64,000 nucleotides of DNA from Setoptus koraiensis (GCA_048013815.1 CM106586.1:14694001-14758000); one strand, 5' to 3'; shown: positions 12,295 through 27,029, counted from the stretch's first letter. Translations and numbers: made by a program. The notes: generated from the letters alone by a model not told the origin.

Positions 12295-15281
12295 TCGGCG
12301 ATGACAATTGGTGATGGCGACAACTAATTGTAACGAACGACGCTTGTAACTAATGATTGCCGATAATTAACGATAGGGGCCGCTATTGACCACAAGCGGG
12401 CTTGCAAGGGTGTACGAGCTGATGAGTTAATGAGCTTACAAACATATCTCGACTATTTGTATCGACTAACAGTGACGACTGACAACAATAATTAAATATA
12501 CTCGCCACTACTCAACTAAACTCTGCTCATCGCCGCCGTGCGCCAACAAAAGTAACTACACACACACACACTGTAAATAACTAACGCCACCTATACACCT
12601 AACGAGCGCGAGCATGAGCACTGACAAATTGTGTGCCTATATAGTGTGCACAGCGCCGCGCGAGACTATTCAATAGTCACTGGCGCGACACTATCACTGA
12701 TGTCAGTAGCGCTGAGCCACTGAGTGTGTGTGTGTGTGCGTGTGTGTAGTAGCTGTGGCATTTCGTGTGCGTGTGTCGCACAGAAGTCGCTCTCGCGTGT
12801 GCACGCTCAATCGACCCGCTCGCTGGCAGTGCCTGGCAGGCACACTCGACTCAATGCTCACTAACTCAAAATTGAGTTGTGCGCATCATCATCATGTTTA
12901 TCCGCTACCACGCTGGTGCCACTCAATATTCGCGCACATCGTGTTGTTTGTCCGGCTAACACCGGTTTCGTCCGCGAGGCGGCCCCTTTTATTTCCGCTC
13001 GCCGCGCTGGCCGGCTCGCCACGCTGGCCAGCTCGCCACTTTGGCAACTTTAGCGAGTAAAATGTAGCAATTGTGAGCAAAGTGCGCCACAAGCGCTGTA
13101 ATCATGCCGCCTTGTAGCGGCGCCGGCCGAGACAGTGCGGCGCCGCGCCGCTCGCGGACAAAACCGACAACACAGATTGAGCAGGCGGGCCGATTGTACG
13201 CTTGCTTCAGTGGCTCGCCAGAAAAGTGTCCACTTTGGCCGCTCGTCGGCCTATAGCGACACCAATTAGCGACACAGACAGAGCGGCGATATTGTGTTTC
13301 AACGTGCATTGTCGCCGGCGAGCTGATTTGTTGTCGTGACAACGATTTGTTGTTGCGAGAACGATTCGTTGCGACGAGACTATCTGGCTGTGCCATTATC
13401 GCGTCGCACAGCGGCCTGACAGAGGCGCAAGTGTGACTTATGGCGCTCACTGTGCAGCGAGCTGGCCAGCGTAGTTGGCGCAAATGGCGAGCTTGACAAA
13501 TGAATGAATTTTGATATTTGTCACGCTGGCCAGCTTGTGGCCGCACGCCGGAGTCGCCGGAGTCACTGGAGTCACTGGAGTTACGTAAGTCGCGCGCCAG
13601 TATCACTTGGTGGCCACAATTTACTGGCCAAGTGAAGCGGGCGCAGTTGAGCGCTGGCACAGCCAGCGCGCGCACTCTAGGCACGTAGACGCGTGGCGTA
13701 ACGCGTGCGTTGCACGTGCAAACTGCATCCCAGCGGGCAAGCTGTTTCCCCCGGCCGCTGCGAGCACTTGTTTTGCTGACCACAACAACACGCGGCGCTG
13801 CAAAACAAGTGAACTGAACAGAGCGACACTTGAGCCTAAGATAATAGAAGCGCCGCTCGCTGCAACTAATGATGATGCTTTAGTTAGCTGGCCGCTGGTC
13901 ACTGCTCATTGACGGGGCCCGCAAGTCACTGCTGGTCACTCAAGTATAAGTGACCAATGGCCTCTTGCGCCGCTGCCTCACTTATCCGCCTGCGTGCTCG
14001 CCTTGGTGCTCGCTGTTGTGCACAGCATACGGCATGCCGACCGCTTACGCCGTTGCCTGTGCCTGTGCCACATACGGCTAGCCGGATAATCGATTACGCA
14101 ATATGTTTTGCACGCTGGCGCCAGCACACTCATTTGCACGCTAACGCTCACACGTGGCCACTGGCGACAGTGCGTCGAGTGGGCGCGACAGTGTGCACAA
14201 AATATCATCGCTCATGGTGACATAACGCTCACGGTTACGCAACCGCTGACCGGCACTGTCCGAACTGCGACGCTGCTCACAGTCACAGTTGCGAGTCTGA
14301 ACAAACTGACGGTTGCAAGTCTGAACAGACTGACGGTCTGAAGCAAGACTGACAGTGGTGACGTAACAGCGATAGCCGCATCGCTAATGTCACCGCTCGC
14401 CACAAAGTCACCTGCTGACCAGCTCGAGCCAGCGTGTGCGCTGTGCCAATCTGATGAATTGTCGGCACAGCGGTCGGGCCAGACCCGCTGTCGCCGTTGT
14501 CGCCGCTGTTGTTGTTGCTGATGTTGTTGTTGCTGTCGCTGTCGCTGTTGTCGCGTTGGACGGAACTGGCTCGCCAGGTAACGCGCCAGGTAACGCGCCA
14601 GGCAGCCGGTGCTGCCGTTTACGTTGTTTATAACTAATCAAATGGAGGGATGCGCCTGTGCCCACTCTCTCATGTCGGCTTATGTCAGCTCGTCTCGGCT
14701 TGTCTCGACCTGTGACAGCCATTTGACAGTTTATAGGTGCGCTTTTTACAACTGACTTTACTCGCCACTCACAACTTGTCAGCCCTCGGAGATCGTCGCC
14801 AGTCTGGCTGCCGAGCTCGTCTCATCTGTGCCCCTGTTGCCGTGTTATTATAATGGCCGGCGACGCCCGAACACTCTGGCAACGAGCACTCCGGCAAGAC
14901 AGACTGGTCGCCAGCCATAGGCGCTGACAGCAATAAGAGTAATAAGAGTGAGTTAATAATTGGCAAAAGCTCCAACTGGACTGACCATTATTTATTATTA
15001 TCACTGCAACTGGGCGACTGTGCATTTACACTTTGCCAACTGCTCTACCTGAGCCCTTACCTGCGTCTGTATCTCTATCTACGTCAGACTCTGATCATCA
15101 GACTCTGATCGTCAGACTCTGATCATCAGAGTGTCCGAGCGTCTGACGAGTATTGAGTATCTGAGAGTATCTGAGAGTATCTGAGAGCATCTGTGAGTAC
15201 CTGTGAGTACCTGTGTCCGTATCGCTGGCCGGCCGACGAGCCGACGTGAGCGCGCCGCACAAATGAGAGCAACGATGTTAT

Positions 15282-15370
15282 TATGATATTATTATGATAT
15301 TATTGTGATATTACTGTGATATTATCGCGATATTATCATGATATTATCATGATATTATTATGATGTTATC
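15282..15370. repeat. TGATATTATTA array
   Basis: About eight 11-bp AT-rich units. Confidence 0.85.
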
Positions 15371-15651
15371 ATCTGCCGGAGTGCACATGGCAGCGATCGG
15401 ACAAGTTCTCGATTTGTCGACAAGTGGCCAACTGTCCCGTCGCTACACCTGTACAGTGGTGTAGTGTCAACAAAAGCTATAAAGCCACACGGTGTACATA
15501 AAGGCATTATGATAAACTTTATCATGATGCCAGATAAGGGCATTTGTGTGGGCACAGGTATTTTACAGGTGTATTATACATTATACACAGCGACATTTAC
15601 TTGCTCACGACTTGTCAGTACGAGCTGTAAGGCGCAGATACACCAGGTATA

Positions 15652-15787
15652 TCCTAGCTAGTACAGCTAGTACAGCTAGTACAGCTAGTACAGGTACTAC
15701 AGGTATTTTAGCTGGCACAGGTAATCAGGCTAGTAGAGCTAGTAGAGGTATTACGGGTATGTCGGGTATTACAGGTATGTGTGAGAG
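15652..15787. repeat. CTAGTACAG / ACAGGTATT array
   Basis: Four CTAGTACAG 9-mers followed by degenerate ACAGGTAT units. Confidence 0.8.
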
Positions 15788-17363
15788 CTGTAATTGAGTG
15801 GGCCCGAGTGGAAGCGCGTGCGCGCTAAACTTTATGAAGATGTAACTTTTTGACTTTATTACTGCCAGTCATACATTAGGCCAGGTATGCGGCGAGTCAG
15901 CTGATTAGTGATAATTACCTGTTGGTAGTTAGCATCGTTTAGTGTCGGTTGGTATTGGTTAGTGTGAGTGTGAGCGGTGTCAGTGGTATGAGTAACATAA
16001 GTTAGTATGAGTGTTGACAGTGCTAGTTGTGCTGCTGCTGACTAGTAGAGATAAAGTAATTTAAGAGAGATATAATAAAGTTGCGCAATAGCTCGAGCGC
16101 AACACGGTCGCCATTGCGGTGCGCCCAGTGACAGCCGATAAAACGGCAGACACAGCGACGCACCGACCCACCGACACACACCGATAGACACAAACCGACT
16201 GACTCAGGCTGACAGAAACTGACTGACTGATACTGACTGACACTGCGACAGGTGAATCTTGTTTATGATTGCGCGTCATATAAAACGAAATCTGAATTAT
16301 CTAATTATCACCCCAACCGACTCATCAGCGTCGTCATCGTCGTCATTATCCTCGTCACCGGCGTCGTCACCGGCATCATCATCAGCGCCAGCAGCTGATC
16401 ACTCACTGACCACTCACCGGCGATGCGCCGGCCAGCACAACAGGTGAACTGACTTGCGAGTTGGCGAGTTGGCCCAATTGACTACTGCCACTCGCTGTCG
16501 GTGTCGGCCGCTATGGTCGCTGGTGCTGGCGCTGGCGCTGTCGTTGTTGGCGTTGTTGTTGCTGTCGCCGCTGTTGCTGTTGGCGTTGTTGTTGCTGTTG
16601 CCGCTGTTGTGGTCGGCGCAGACGGTGACACTTGTCGCTGCTTGCGCCGGCCATCGCACCATGCGACACTGCATACGACGCGGTGCGATAGCTACGATGC
16701 GACCATGCCCACGATGCGATGCCATAAATTGACGGCTGAAATGATCGGCTCGCAACAGTCCCTCTCACAAGTGAGCCCGAGTCTCGGCTCGGTCGCACCG
16801 TCAAGAATCGCACCGTCGCGACTCGCCACTCGCAACTGTCAAACTGCGCCTACCTGCGCTTCACCTGTCCGCAAACAACAGTTGGCGCTGGTGTCGTTTG
16901 TCGCCTAATGAGTGCGCCAACACACACACACTCATAATGAGTGACTCATTAGGCGACTTATTAGGTTCGAGTCGAATGGCATGTAATTTATGCGTTTTAT
17001 TTTAATGGTTGCGTTGTTGTGTGTGTTGGTTGTATATCAACACGGCGCTGCCAAATAGAGTTGCCATGGCGACTTAATCACTCATCGCGCTCACTGCTCA
17101 GCCTCGCTGTCCAGAGACTGTTGCGGCGAGCTTCACTTGACTGTAATGACTGCGCTGGGCGCACTCTATAGCGCACCTATCGACAGCAGTGGCAAACTCG
17201 CAAGGTAACTCACAGTGAGCTCAGGTAAGTGAGTTAGTTGTGGCCACTACTCGATAATATCAAGTCGTGCGATATTAATTGGCGACATCAACTTGATATC
17301 ATCGAGTAATTATCGCACAAATTATCAGCTAATGAGCGCGACAGACGCGCACACGACTCGCAT

Positions 17364-17437
17364 CACTGATCATCAGTGACTGATCATCAGTGACTGATGC
17401 GCCATCAGTCATGATGATCAGTCACTCATGATCAGTG
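17364..17437. repeat. Long imperfect hairpin
   Basis: The left arm 17364-17399 (36 nt) and right arm 17403-17437 (35 nt) are reverse complements apart from one mismatch and one single-base gap, around a CGC loop. Each arm is itself built from short TGATCATCAGTGAC units. Confidence 0.85.
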
Positions 17438-18451
17438 TCCGGCCTGCGCAATCGCGGCACAGGTGAGCGGTCAGTTGCGCTCGCGCTGACCTCTGCCGTG
17501 CTCATGACGCTCATGACGCTAATGGCGCTAATGAGAGCCGCTGAGCGCGAGACTAGACAAACAAAGCGACAGCTATAATCTTTGTCAACACGCACACGTC
17601 TCATTTGTAAGCCAGATAATCGCATCAGTGCGCCGGCGTGCGCGTTGCACAAACGGATAAACGGCGCTCATTAAACGGATTGATTAAAGTCAATCCGCGC
17701 TTACGTGCCTTACGAGCCCAACAACTCGCCTAAGCTGTGCCCGCACATATTCGGCGCGCCCGCGCATATTCCGCCGGGCCGGCGCATTACGCTCGTTAGC
17801 TGCTCCGGAGCTCGCCGGCGCTGCTGCAAACCGGCGAGCTTCGGGCCGGCCAGCTCCGGGCCGGCCAGCTCACAACACGGACAGTCGGACTCCGCGGTCG
17901 AGCTCCGACGGAACCTCCGAGAGAATATTCACGAGAGAATATTTACGAGAGAATATTTACGAGACAAGCAAGCTCGAGAAAAACGCACGCGACGGTGTCG
18001 GCCGAGCGTCTCTGGCGAGCGCGGCGCGCGCTAATCCGCGACCGGCGGGTCAAGTGGTCAAGTGGCTGTAGCGCAAACAAACTCGCCAGACACCGGCGAT
18101 ACGCGCATTATCTGCAGTATCATCTATGTGTCTGCGGCCACTATCTGCGTGCATCTACAAGTGTCCGCATTAATCAGTGTGCGCAACTGTGCGCGAGTAT
18201 CAGTGGCCGCAACTGTCCGCGGGTATCAGTGACTGCAATTATCCGCATCAATCGGCGAGCATCCGCATTTATCTATGGGCACATCTCATGTTTATCTCGT
18301 GTATGAGCGAGTACGTGCGCGCATCTGGCCCCGGCGCGCACAGATTGACCGTGGGATTGTTTATGCTCGCGCCGCATCGGCGCGATTCAATTATTTAATT
18401 ATGCGAGCACTAATTATTTGCAGCGGCCACTCACTCGCCGATAGTGACCAC

Positions 18452-18553
18452 TGGCCAGTTATTCGGCCAGTCATTTGGCCAGTCATTTGGCCAGTTATTC
18501 GGCCAGTTATTCGGCCAGTCATTTGGCCAGTTATTTGGCCAGTTATTCGACCA
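18452..18553. repeat. 12-bp GGCCAGTTATTC repeat
   Basis: About eight units alternating GGCCAGTTATTC and GGCCAGTCATTT. Confidence 0.9.
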
Positions 18554-20764
18554 GTGGTCGCTGTCGGCCGGCCAGATATTTGGCCAATGGTCACTAGTGG
18601 CCAAAGTGCGCGCTGCCAGATACGCCAAATATAATATGATGCGACTGATCGCCACTGCACAGTGCAATATCGATCGATTTGCGGCCATTTGCGCCTGCTT
18701 GCGCCGGTTTGCGCCGGTCTGCGCCGACTGGGCACCTGAGCCACGCTCAATCTATCGCCTAATTAAAATCTCATGAGCGCCACGGGCCGACGGACCCGCC
18801 GACACACACACACACACGCACACACACTGACACACAAGCGGCCGACACGCTCAAGCTGCGCGGCCCGCGAATCAATTGCAATCCAATCAAATATAATCGC
18901 CTCGTCAAATTATCACCTCGAGCAGCCACAGCTCCAGCGAGCCTCCTCTATCCGCGCCGATCTGCGGCCGTCCGCGCCGTCTGCGGCCGTCCGGCGCTGC
19001 GCGCCATATAGCCACAGGGGCCGCGGCGGCGTATCCACTGGCCCAGGGCTACGTGCCCGACGGCCGGGTATCGCCGGCACTGCGACAATGTCAATTGTGG
19101 TGCCAGCGACAATGCCGGCGATAACGCCGGCGATAATGCCAGTGATAATGACAGCGCCAACTAGAAACAACACTAATTAGAAACACACACACACACGCAC
19201 AATCGAGTGTTAATTGTATCAATCATCGAGCCAGCGGCAGCGACTCGGGCAAAGCCGCACGAAGCCAGAGAGAGCCAGAGAGAGCGGCCTCCAGCGGGCC
19301 GGCCCGTTAGCAGCGCCGGGCAGCGCCCATATTGTCGCCAACATGATTGATTGGCCATGCTTGAGATGATAATTAATTGCTGGCGATGCGGCGCTGTCGT
19401 TGTTGTTGGCGTCGTGGTCGTGGTCGTCGTTGTCGTGGTTGTTGGCAAACAACATTAGTTCAGCGACAACAGCGACAACTTCCACTCGCTTGTACGTGCT
19501 GCCCGTTTGTGCCCCCTGGTCTGTTGTACGGCTGCACGTGCTGGTGCCCGAGCTGGTCGCTGTCAAACGGAGCACATAATGATAATTTAAATATAATTTG
19601 CTCAGACAAACGAGCGGCCGGGCCGCGCCCATCGCCTCAATTAATGCGTGCTCATGCACAGCGTGCCTCTTTGTTGCTCGCCGTTTGTTGGCCCCCTTGT
19701 GCCGAGCGTGCCCAGGGCGCCCATTGTGCCCACTGTGCCCGTTGTGCCCACTGTGCCGCCGCCAGGTGATGAGCCGTCCAATTGATGCTAATTGATCGAT
19801 CAATACCGCTGATTGGATGGCCGTCGCGAACAGTCCGACACGCGGCCGACAATCCCGCCAGCGAGCGGGCGAGATTGTTGCCAGCGAGCAGCCGACAATG
19901 TTGCCAGAGAGAGACGAATAAATATATATGAAGAATGGAACAAAAGTGACCCAAAACCGGCCACTGTCGAGCGAGATAATTAGCAGGCACAGCGAATATG
20001 TTAATTATTAGCATCATAATGCCGATGCCAACTGCAAACCGGCAACCGGCCGAAGCGAGAGCGCCCCTGGCGGACATGCCGTAAATGGGTGGTTGGTCAC
20101 TCTTGACTGGCGAGCGCGACCGTCACCGGCGATCGGCGCAAAATATCGCCAACTGTCATCCGATTTGCGACATACCAACAGTGACACCGTCACTGTCGGC
20201 TTGCCACTGCCGCGCACCCGTCATAGCGACTCATGGTATGAATTGTGGTCGTCGCTGCGGTTGTCGCTGACGCTGTTGTTGTTGCTATTGCTGTTGTTGT
20301 GGTTGTCGGCCAGTGTGGCCAGTGTGGCCATTGTGCGCCGGTGGCCACTTGGAATGCCGGCGCGCACGAAATTCCAATCGCCGGCCATTCCGACGGCCGG
20401 CCCAGGTGACCCCGGCACCGAAAGCGCAAACTGCAAACCGCAACAACAGCAACAATTTTAATTCTTTAGCCACGTACGTGCGTGCACGTGTATGCGGCTC
20501 ATGGCATCAATTGATCATTTAGACTGGCCGCAAATATCCGTTCGGCATATTTGCGGCGCTGACAAATATGCCGCTAGCGCGAGCTATTATGGCCATTATC
20601 GGGCTCACTGGCTAACTTGCTCATTTGGCTTATTGTTTGGCTTGTTGTTTGGCTTGTTGTTTGGCCCGCACGGGCCACGGAAGCACCGGCTCGCCGGCCC
20701 GCTGGGTGCCCGGCCGCCGACAACCGTCAAACGCTGAATCAGTCGACAAGTCGCACGAGCTGAA

Positions 20765-20826
20765 TCGGCGAATATCCAATCGGCCGAATATCCAATCGGC
20801 CGAATATCCAATCAGCTGAATATCAG
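20765..20826. repeat. 16-bp GAATATCCAATCGGCC repeat
   Basis: Three to four units. Confidence 0.85.
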
Positions 20827-22163
20827 TTGGCGCGGGGATTAGCGCGCTTCGAACGGGCCGGTCGGCGCTGGATTTTGTCCCGTTTTATCCCGTTTCGTTT
20901 CGTTTCATTTCATTTTATTATCATCACCCAGTGACAACTCACTCCGCGGCCACCGCTCACCGCCGTGCGCCTGTGTTCGGCCACTACCTGTGCTGACCAC
21001 TCTGACAGCACAGACACTCTGACAGAGTCCGGCTAAAAATAACCACGTGCTTGCACGTTGACCAGTGCTGCCAATGTCAACAGCGCACAAGATAATACGA
21101 TAATACCACGCCAACAGCCACAACTGGGCGAGGCCTCATCAAAGGGCCGCTCCAGCAGTGCGCCATTGGTGCATAGGTGCACTCGCGGCGGCAACGCGCA
21201 CAGATTTAATGCAGATTTAATCCGCCGCTATCAACAAGTGACCGGCAACACGCCAGCGAGAGCCGGCGCTCACTTTGCTCACTTTGGCCCCTCATTGTGC
21301 ACACTGCGCCAAACAGCCGCGTTGCCAGCGGGCCGTTTGCCTGCCCGAGCGGCTCCACTTCCGCCGCCGCCGCCGCCGCAGCCGCATCTGAAATCTGTGC
21401 GCATTATTATTATTTCGAGTGTCGATAATCGACACTCTCACAATTGTTAATCGCATGGCGCGACTGCAGCGGTCGCCCTGTAACCTAGCGGCAACGGCAG
21501 CACAAGTTGCGTAAGTTGTGCACTGTGCGCACCTCATAAGCGCCCTCCAATGAACCGCCGCCCGTTTCCGGTTGCAGCAAAGTGCACGCGCACTGTGCAC
21601 TTATCGCGGGGCACAGTGGCGCGCCCACTCGGGGCCCGAGCAACCCTTCTATTGTGGGGCCCCATTATATATTTATATCATGTCGTATTACGCCATTGCA
21701 ATATTATGCTATTATGTCGTGCCAATATCACGCTATTACGCCAGTATTTATCGATGCCAGTGCAGTGGTCCGGCGGCAGTTGACACTGCGCTGATTTGCT
21801 GGCGCAGTGCTGACAACTATCGATGGCGAATTCCGCAATTCACGTGTGGATAAACAGTCACGAGCGCGGATATGTGCGCATCTGCTCATCCGTTCACTTG
21901 GAACGGGCGCGGCTTTGAGTGAGACGGATCCATCAGCGGATTGGCGATTGTTGTTTCCGGTGATGACAACTCACTCGCACGCGCGTTCACTTTATTATGT
22001 AATGTGTTCTACTTGTCACAACAGCGGCGCAACAACGACAACAACAAGGGCAGCAGCAGCAACAACAACGACAATTGCGATTGCAACTGTCGAGAGCCGC
22101 TTGCGACGTGTGGCAATTGGAGCGCGATAGTGGCGACGCAAAAAGTGACATCGCCACGGCGCG

Positions 22164-22298
22164 ATTGTTGCCGTTGTTGTCGGTGCTGTTGTTGTTGCTG
22201 TCGCCGTTGTTGTTATTGTCGTTGTTGTTGTTGTCGCTGTCGCCGTTGTTGTTGTTGTCGTTGTTGTTGTTGTCGTTGTCGTTGTTGCCGTTGTTGTT
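22164..22298 (-). repeat. TTG/TCG/CTG microsatellite
   Basis: Long CAA/CAG/CGA-family run on the minus strand. Confidence 0.85.
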
Positions 22299-22610
22299 GG
22301 ATCAGAGAGCCAGTCGCCACTATCAGTGGCCATTACCAACTAATCATCTCGCCACTTTAATGTTATTCACGTGAATGCCGCCACTAACAACGCGCCACTG
22401 GTTACAGCGAGCCAGTCAAATGGATATTTGAATATTGCTGCGCTCGGGCATAAAACGCGATTCAAGAGTGCGCATTTGAATATTATTAAACTGATATAAT
22501 TAAATTGAATTAAATCGTCGGCGTTCGCATTGTCTGGCGCTGTTTGCGTTGCGCCCGACGCCCACTCGGCGCCAGCGAGCGACTGGCACACAACTTGCAC
22601 AACTTGCAAA

Positions 22611-22668
22611 ACCGACAGAACCGACAGAACCGACAGAACCGAAAGAACCGACAGAACCGAGAGAACGC
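22611..22668. repeat. 9-bp ACCGACAGA repeat
   Basis: Six or more units; produces FCRFCR-type peptide on the minus strand. Confidence 0.85.
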
Positions 22669-23246
22669 AAACTGCTGACGCGCGCCGACTAGATGATGAT
22701 CCGCTTTCGCGTCGGAGTTCGCATCGGAGTTCGCATCGGAGGGCTGGCACCAAAGAGTGATCGCGCACACAAAGAGCAACTTTTTTGCAACCGCAATTGG
22801 CACTCGCAACTCGCACCGCCGGCAACTCTGGCGCGCCCCATCGATTTAAATCGATGCCACTCGAAGTGGGGCCCCGCCGACAACGCCGGCGCGACTGGCA
22901 ACTCGAGCAGCACGAGCAGCCACTTGCACCTCTGGCTATGTAATGATGCAACAATGATATTTGATAGTTGTTGCTGTTTTGGCGACTATCATCGAATCAT
23001 TGTCGCTGCCGCTCGTCTAAAAATAATCCATTTCGTCTGGTTACGATGATGGCGACGATTGCTTAATGCGATTACATTTATTATTTCAGCAGCCAGCAGT
23101 ACATTACGCAACTTATGCATTGCGTTGCAACTTGTGAATTAGGCGACTTGTGTGTATTGCGCAACTTTTGTGTATTTTTGTGTATTACGCAATTTGTGTG
23201 TGTTGCTCCATATCGGTCGGCACGCAAATTTGACTGCGTACGGTGT

Positions 23247-23292
23247 CGACATTGCGACATTGCGACAATGTGACATTGCGACATTGCGACAT
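23247..23292. repeat. 10-bp ACATTGCGAC repeat
   Basis: Four to five units. Confidence 0.8.
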
Positions 23293-25417
23293 GGTGCCGA
23301 CAAATACACACATATTATGCAACCGGCTGCATATTACACACATATTTGCTTGGCTTGCTTCGCGTTGCACGCACCCTGGCGGCCTATATTTTTGACACGA
23401 CCAACAAACAGATTAAATTGAGATATATGTATAAAACACACGCAACGTGCCATTATGATGCAATCATTGCCACGTCTTGTTTACACTGGGCCGCATTATA
23501 CTGACTATACTTGTGAGCCGTTGAACCGTTGAGCCGCATTGTGCGCCGGTGTCAACAGTAAACATTGCGTAATGTCCGGTGAACGAGCGAGTCGAGTTGC
23601 GCAATGAACTCAACTCGTTCGCGCCAACTAATCGCAAACGCGCGCTCACAGCACGCGCCACGCGCCACCACGCACTTGACCAGCCAACTGGCCAACTGAC
23701 CACTGAGATGATACAATGCCAAATGATGACGCAACCAAATGATGACGCAACCCAAATGATGATGAAATAAACACACACACAAACACACAACACAGCCTAT
23801 ATGTGTGTGCCATTATATTGTTATTATACTGTCTGTCTGTCTGGCTGGCTCACACCGTAACTGGCGCCGCTGTTGTGACTCATTTGGTCTGGCTGCGGTG
23901 AGTCACGAGGGGGCGCTCAATGGTGCTGGTTACGCAAAAGTTGCAAGTCGATTTATACGCGATACCAATAGTAATAATAACTATACTTTTGCGCGTGTTA
24001 TTTGCAGTGCGCCCCAATGATACTCTCAATATGAGAGTCTGGTGTTTGCTTGTTTGCCGGCACATAAACGGCGCATATAGCACATATACGGCGCATGTAG
24101 CACGCTCACTGTTTGCCCCATCAAATGGCAGACAGTGCAAATAACTGAATAATAGTGCGCCGTTGGTTGGTGTACGGTATTACATGATGCTCGCGGTGCA
24201 CGTGCCCCGCGCAACTGTGCCACTTCCTGTTCAGTCTGGGTGCACGCCGGCAGCACGTGCGCCCACTTGAATCGGTGAGTGGGCAATTTGTAAGTGTGCG
24301 CCAATGGGAACAGAGCAGCGTAAGTCGTTGCATGATTGATCTACAAATAATCACTTGACTGTGTGACTTTTGGGGGCGCCACTTTCGTTGCGCGATGGCT
24401 GGCTCGGCCGACAAGCCAGCAATTCTGCCAGAAGAAGACTGGCGTAGCGAGCCAACATTGCGCCAGCTTGTGTGCCGTTGATGACCGGCTGTCGATTGGA
24501 AAGACGCGGCGCAGCGCGTTGATTGGAAAGACGCGGCACACAAATTGGCACAAATTGTCAAATTGTCCGGACAGGATTGGCAGGCGCAGGTGAGCACAGG
24601 TAAATATAGGCACAGGTGAGGCGCACAGTTTGCACGCCAGTGGCTCGCTGCAGAAGAGCGCCGGTGGCTGCTCGCTGTGGACGAGCCGAGCTGGGGACAG
24701 AGACGGATATTCGTTTAGAGATTATAGGGTATTAGTTTAGCGATAGTGAGCACAGTCGACGAGCATGGCGCTGCTGCCCGCATCGGCCAACAACAAACCG
24801 GAAACGCTGGATACACTCAAACGAAGGGCGAAATTCTTACGCGTTCTTTGCGCGCACGTTGTTGGCCCGTCGCCGTGTGTGTGTGTGTGTGTGTCGGTGT
24901 CCTGTCTAGCTGGCATGTTTATTGATTGTGTGACTAGAAAACAGGCAAAACAAACTTTGCGAAAGACTTTGCGTGTCGCACTGCAAACAACAACAATTGT
25001 CGTCATGTTTGCGACTATTGAGAGACACACAACTCACCTTGATTCACTAATGCCACTAAATAAAGTGAGTGCAACAACTAGACCCGGCAGCCGCTAACGA
25101 GCGACAACAACCGCCAACAACCGGCTCGCAAGCGTTGGAATGGGCTGATCTCGTCAATGAAAAGCCGCCGTCTCGTCTTGTTGTTGGCGCTGTTGTTGCT
25201 GCAAGCACTCGCTGCTCAGGTGACAAGAATGGAAATTTTGGAAGCAAACATTTCTGGCTAATCTCGTTCTTACCTGTCGCGCTGTGGCTCGATCGGTGTG
25301 ACTGTGCGCCGATATTGTCATTTGGAATTATAATCATGGCGAGAATTAGCATATCATCATCAGTTATTCAGTTGTTTGTGTGTTGTCAAATTGTTGAGCC
25401 GTGTTCGGTTAAGCCGC

Positions 25418-25465
25418 TCTCGCTCTCTCTCTCTCTCTCTCCTTCTCTCTCTCTCTCGCTCTGTC
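25418..25465. repeat. CT-rich microsatellite
   Basis: CTCTCTCT runs with single-base breaks. Confidence 0.85.
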
Positions 25466-25621
25466 TCTCGCGCGCGGCAAACAACCGTTGAGAGTGGCAA
25501 TAAAATACTGCACAACATGATGAGCTTTTGTATCAATCAGGCAAATGGAATTATCCATCAATGGATCGCTGCTTGGCTCTCGGAATGGATTATTTTCAAC
25601 TCTGTGCACCGACAAGCGACA

Positions 25622-25624
25622 GCG

Positions 25625-25687
<63 letters not shown>

Positions 25688-25703
25688 GCAACAGCAACAG
25701 CGA
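25622..25703 (+). repeat. (CAA)n microsatellite
   Basis: About 20 pure CAA units followed by CAGCAACAGCAACAGCGA. Confidence 0.92.
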
Positions 25704-26348
25704 CGTGCCACGGCTAATCATGATCACTAACTAACTTGTTAGGGCTGCCTGTTTGGCTTGCCTCTGGGCTCGGCCTGCTAACAACTGTAGCCAACTTATA
25801 GACCTATAATCCATCAATAACAATGCCAATGACAATGACAACAATAATTTAATCATGTTGCTAACTAATGCCAACTATCTGAAATCCAATCTCTCGCTCT
25901 GCCATCCACTGATTATACTCGCATCCAATCCAATCACAACTGATTTTGTCAGCTCAACTGATCATAATGATAATGATATTGCCATTATCATTATCTTTGC
26001 CTGCCTGCCTGCCTGCCAGCCCGTGCGATTTGCATGCTTTGCTAGTCTCTAAAGGTAACTCTTTATTTGTTAAAATCATTTGCATACTTGTCTGCACTTG
26101 ATCATTAGCTGCAACCTGATGACAGCCGACTATACGACGGATATGGTAGCTCACAATACGTGCCCATACACGAGCATGTACATGCTTGTATATGGGCTGC
26201 TATATATTGCCATATATTGCAGCTATACAACCAGCTATATATGTGGACCGCCAAGCGGCTGTTCCCTCAACTAGTTTCAGATGTGACTCGCACCAGGGCC
26301 CACTGGTCAGTGTGTGCGATTTGTGCGCTCTGGCGGCCGAAGCAGGCG

Positions 26349-26380
26349 CTTTTATGTGCACATTATAATGCACATAAAAG
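26349..26380. repeat. Perfect 12-bp hairpin
   Basis: Arms CTTTTATGTGCA and TGCACATAAAAG flank an 8-base loop, CATTATAA. Confidence 0.85.
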
Positions 26381-26968
26381 TGGGTCGCGAATCGAGACAA
26401 GTGCGGCGACAGTGAGTCTGGCGCGCACATTGCATATTATATATAATATATAATCTATGATATATATCGTATATTGTTGTTGTGTATTGTTGTGTGTTGT
26501 TGTGTATTGTGGTGCATGTATATGCCAGTATATGTGTGTCGTTGGTATATATACACCGATATGTGCCGACGGCTCAGCGGTGGCGGAATGGTCGCGACTC
26601 GCCAATATACTGACAATATTGTAAGGATATGCGAGCATATAGGTTTGCTTACGTAACACGTTCAGGCGGCCAGCGAGCCGAGGTGTCAATTTGTCGAGCA
26701 GCCAGCATGACAAATGATGGCCGGTCATCATCATCAGTGGCATACGGATCATGCGAGCAAACGATATCACGTCTCAAGTGATATAATCGATGTCGCCGGC
26801 CAGCATCACAAGTAAGTGCGCGAATAAGGCGCTCAGTCGACACAAGCACACAATTGACCGTGTCCGCTGTTGGTCGAGTGTCAAATTATTCTCGTTACGC
26901 AATTACTCAACTGGTCCCAGCACGTGCACCCAACTATGTAACTGTGTCCACGTCTGGCCAGATAATGC

Positions 26969-27029
26969 TGCCAGACACTGCCAGATACTCTCGGATACTC
27001 TCAGATACTCCCAGATACTCCCAGATAAT
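26969..27029. repeat. 10-bp CAGATACTCT repeat
   Basis: Six degenerate units. Confidence 0.8.

Noticed and set aside
11244-12323. 359-codon minus-strand ORF rich in Thr/Ser
   Set aside because: It is an alternative frame of zinc-ribbon copy A; the +1 frame of CAG/CAA repeats is open as Ala/Thr/Ser codons. It lacks the EH1 motif and the ribbon.
16955-16985. tRNA T-arm-like GGTTCGAGTCGAA
   Set aside because: No matching acceptor, D or anticodon stems are found around it.
24912-25060. Exon-like frame ending at AAATAAA|GTGAGT
   Set aside because: The frame is open and not low-complexity, but the minus strand is equally open and no partner exon or family was found.
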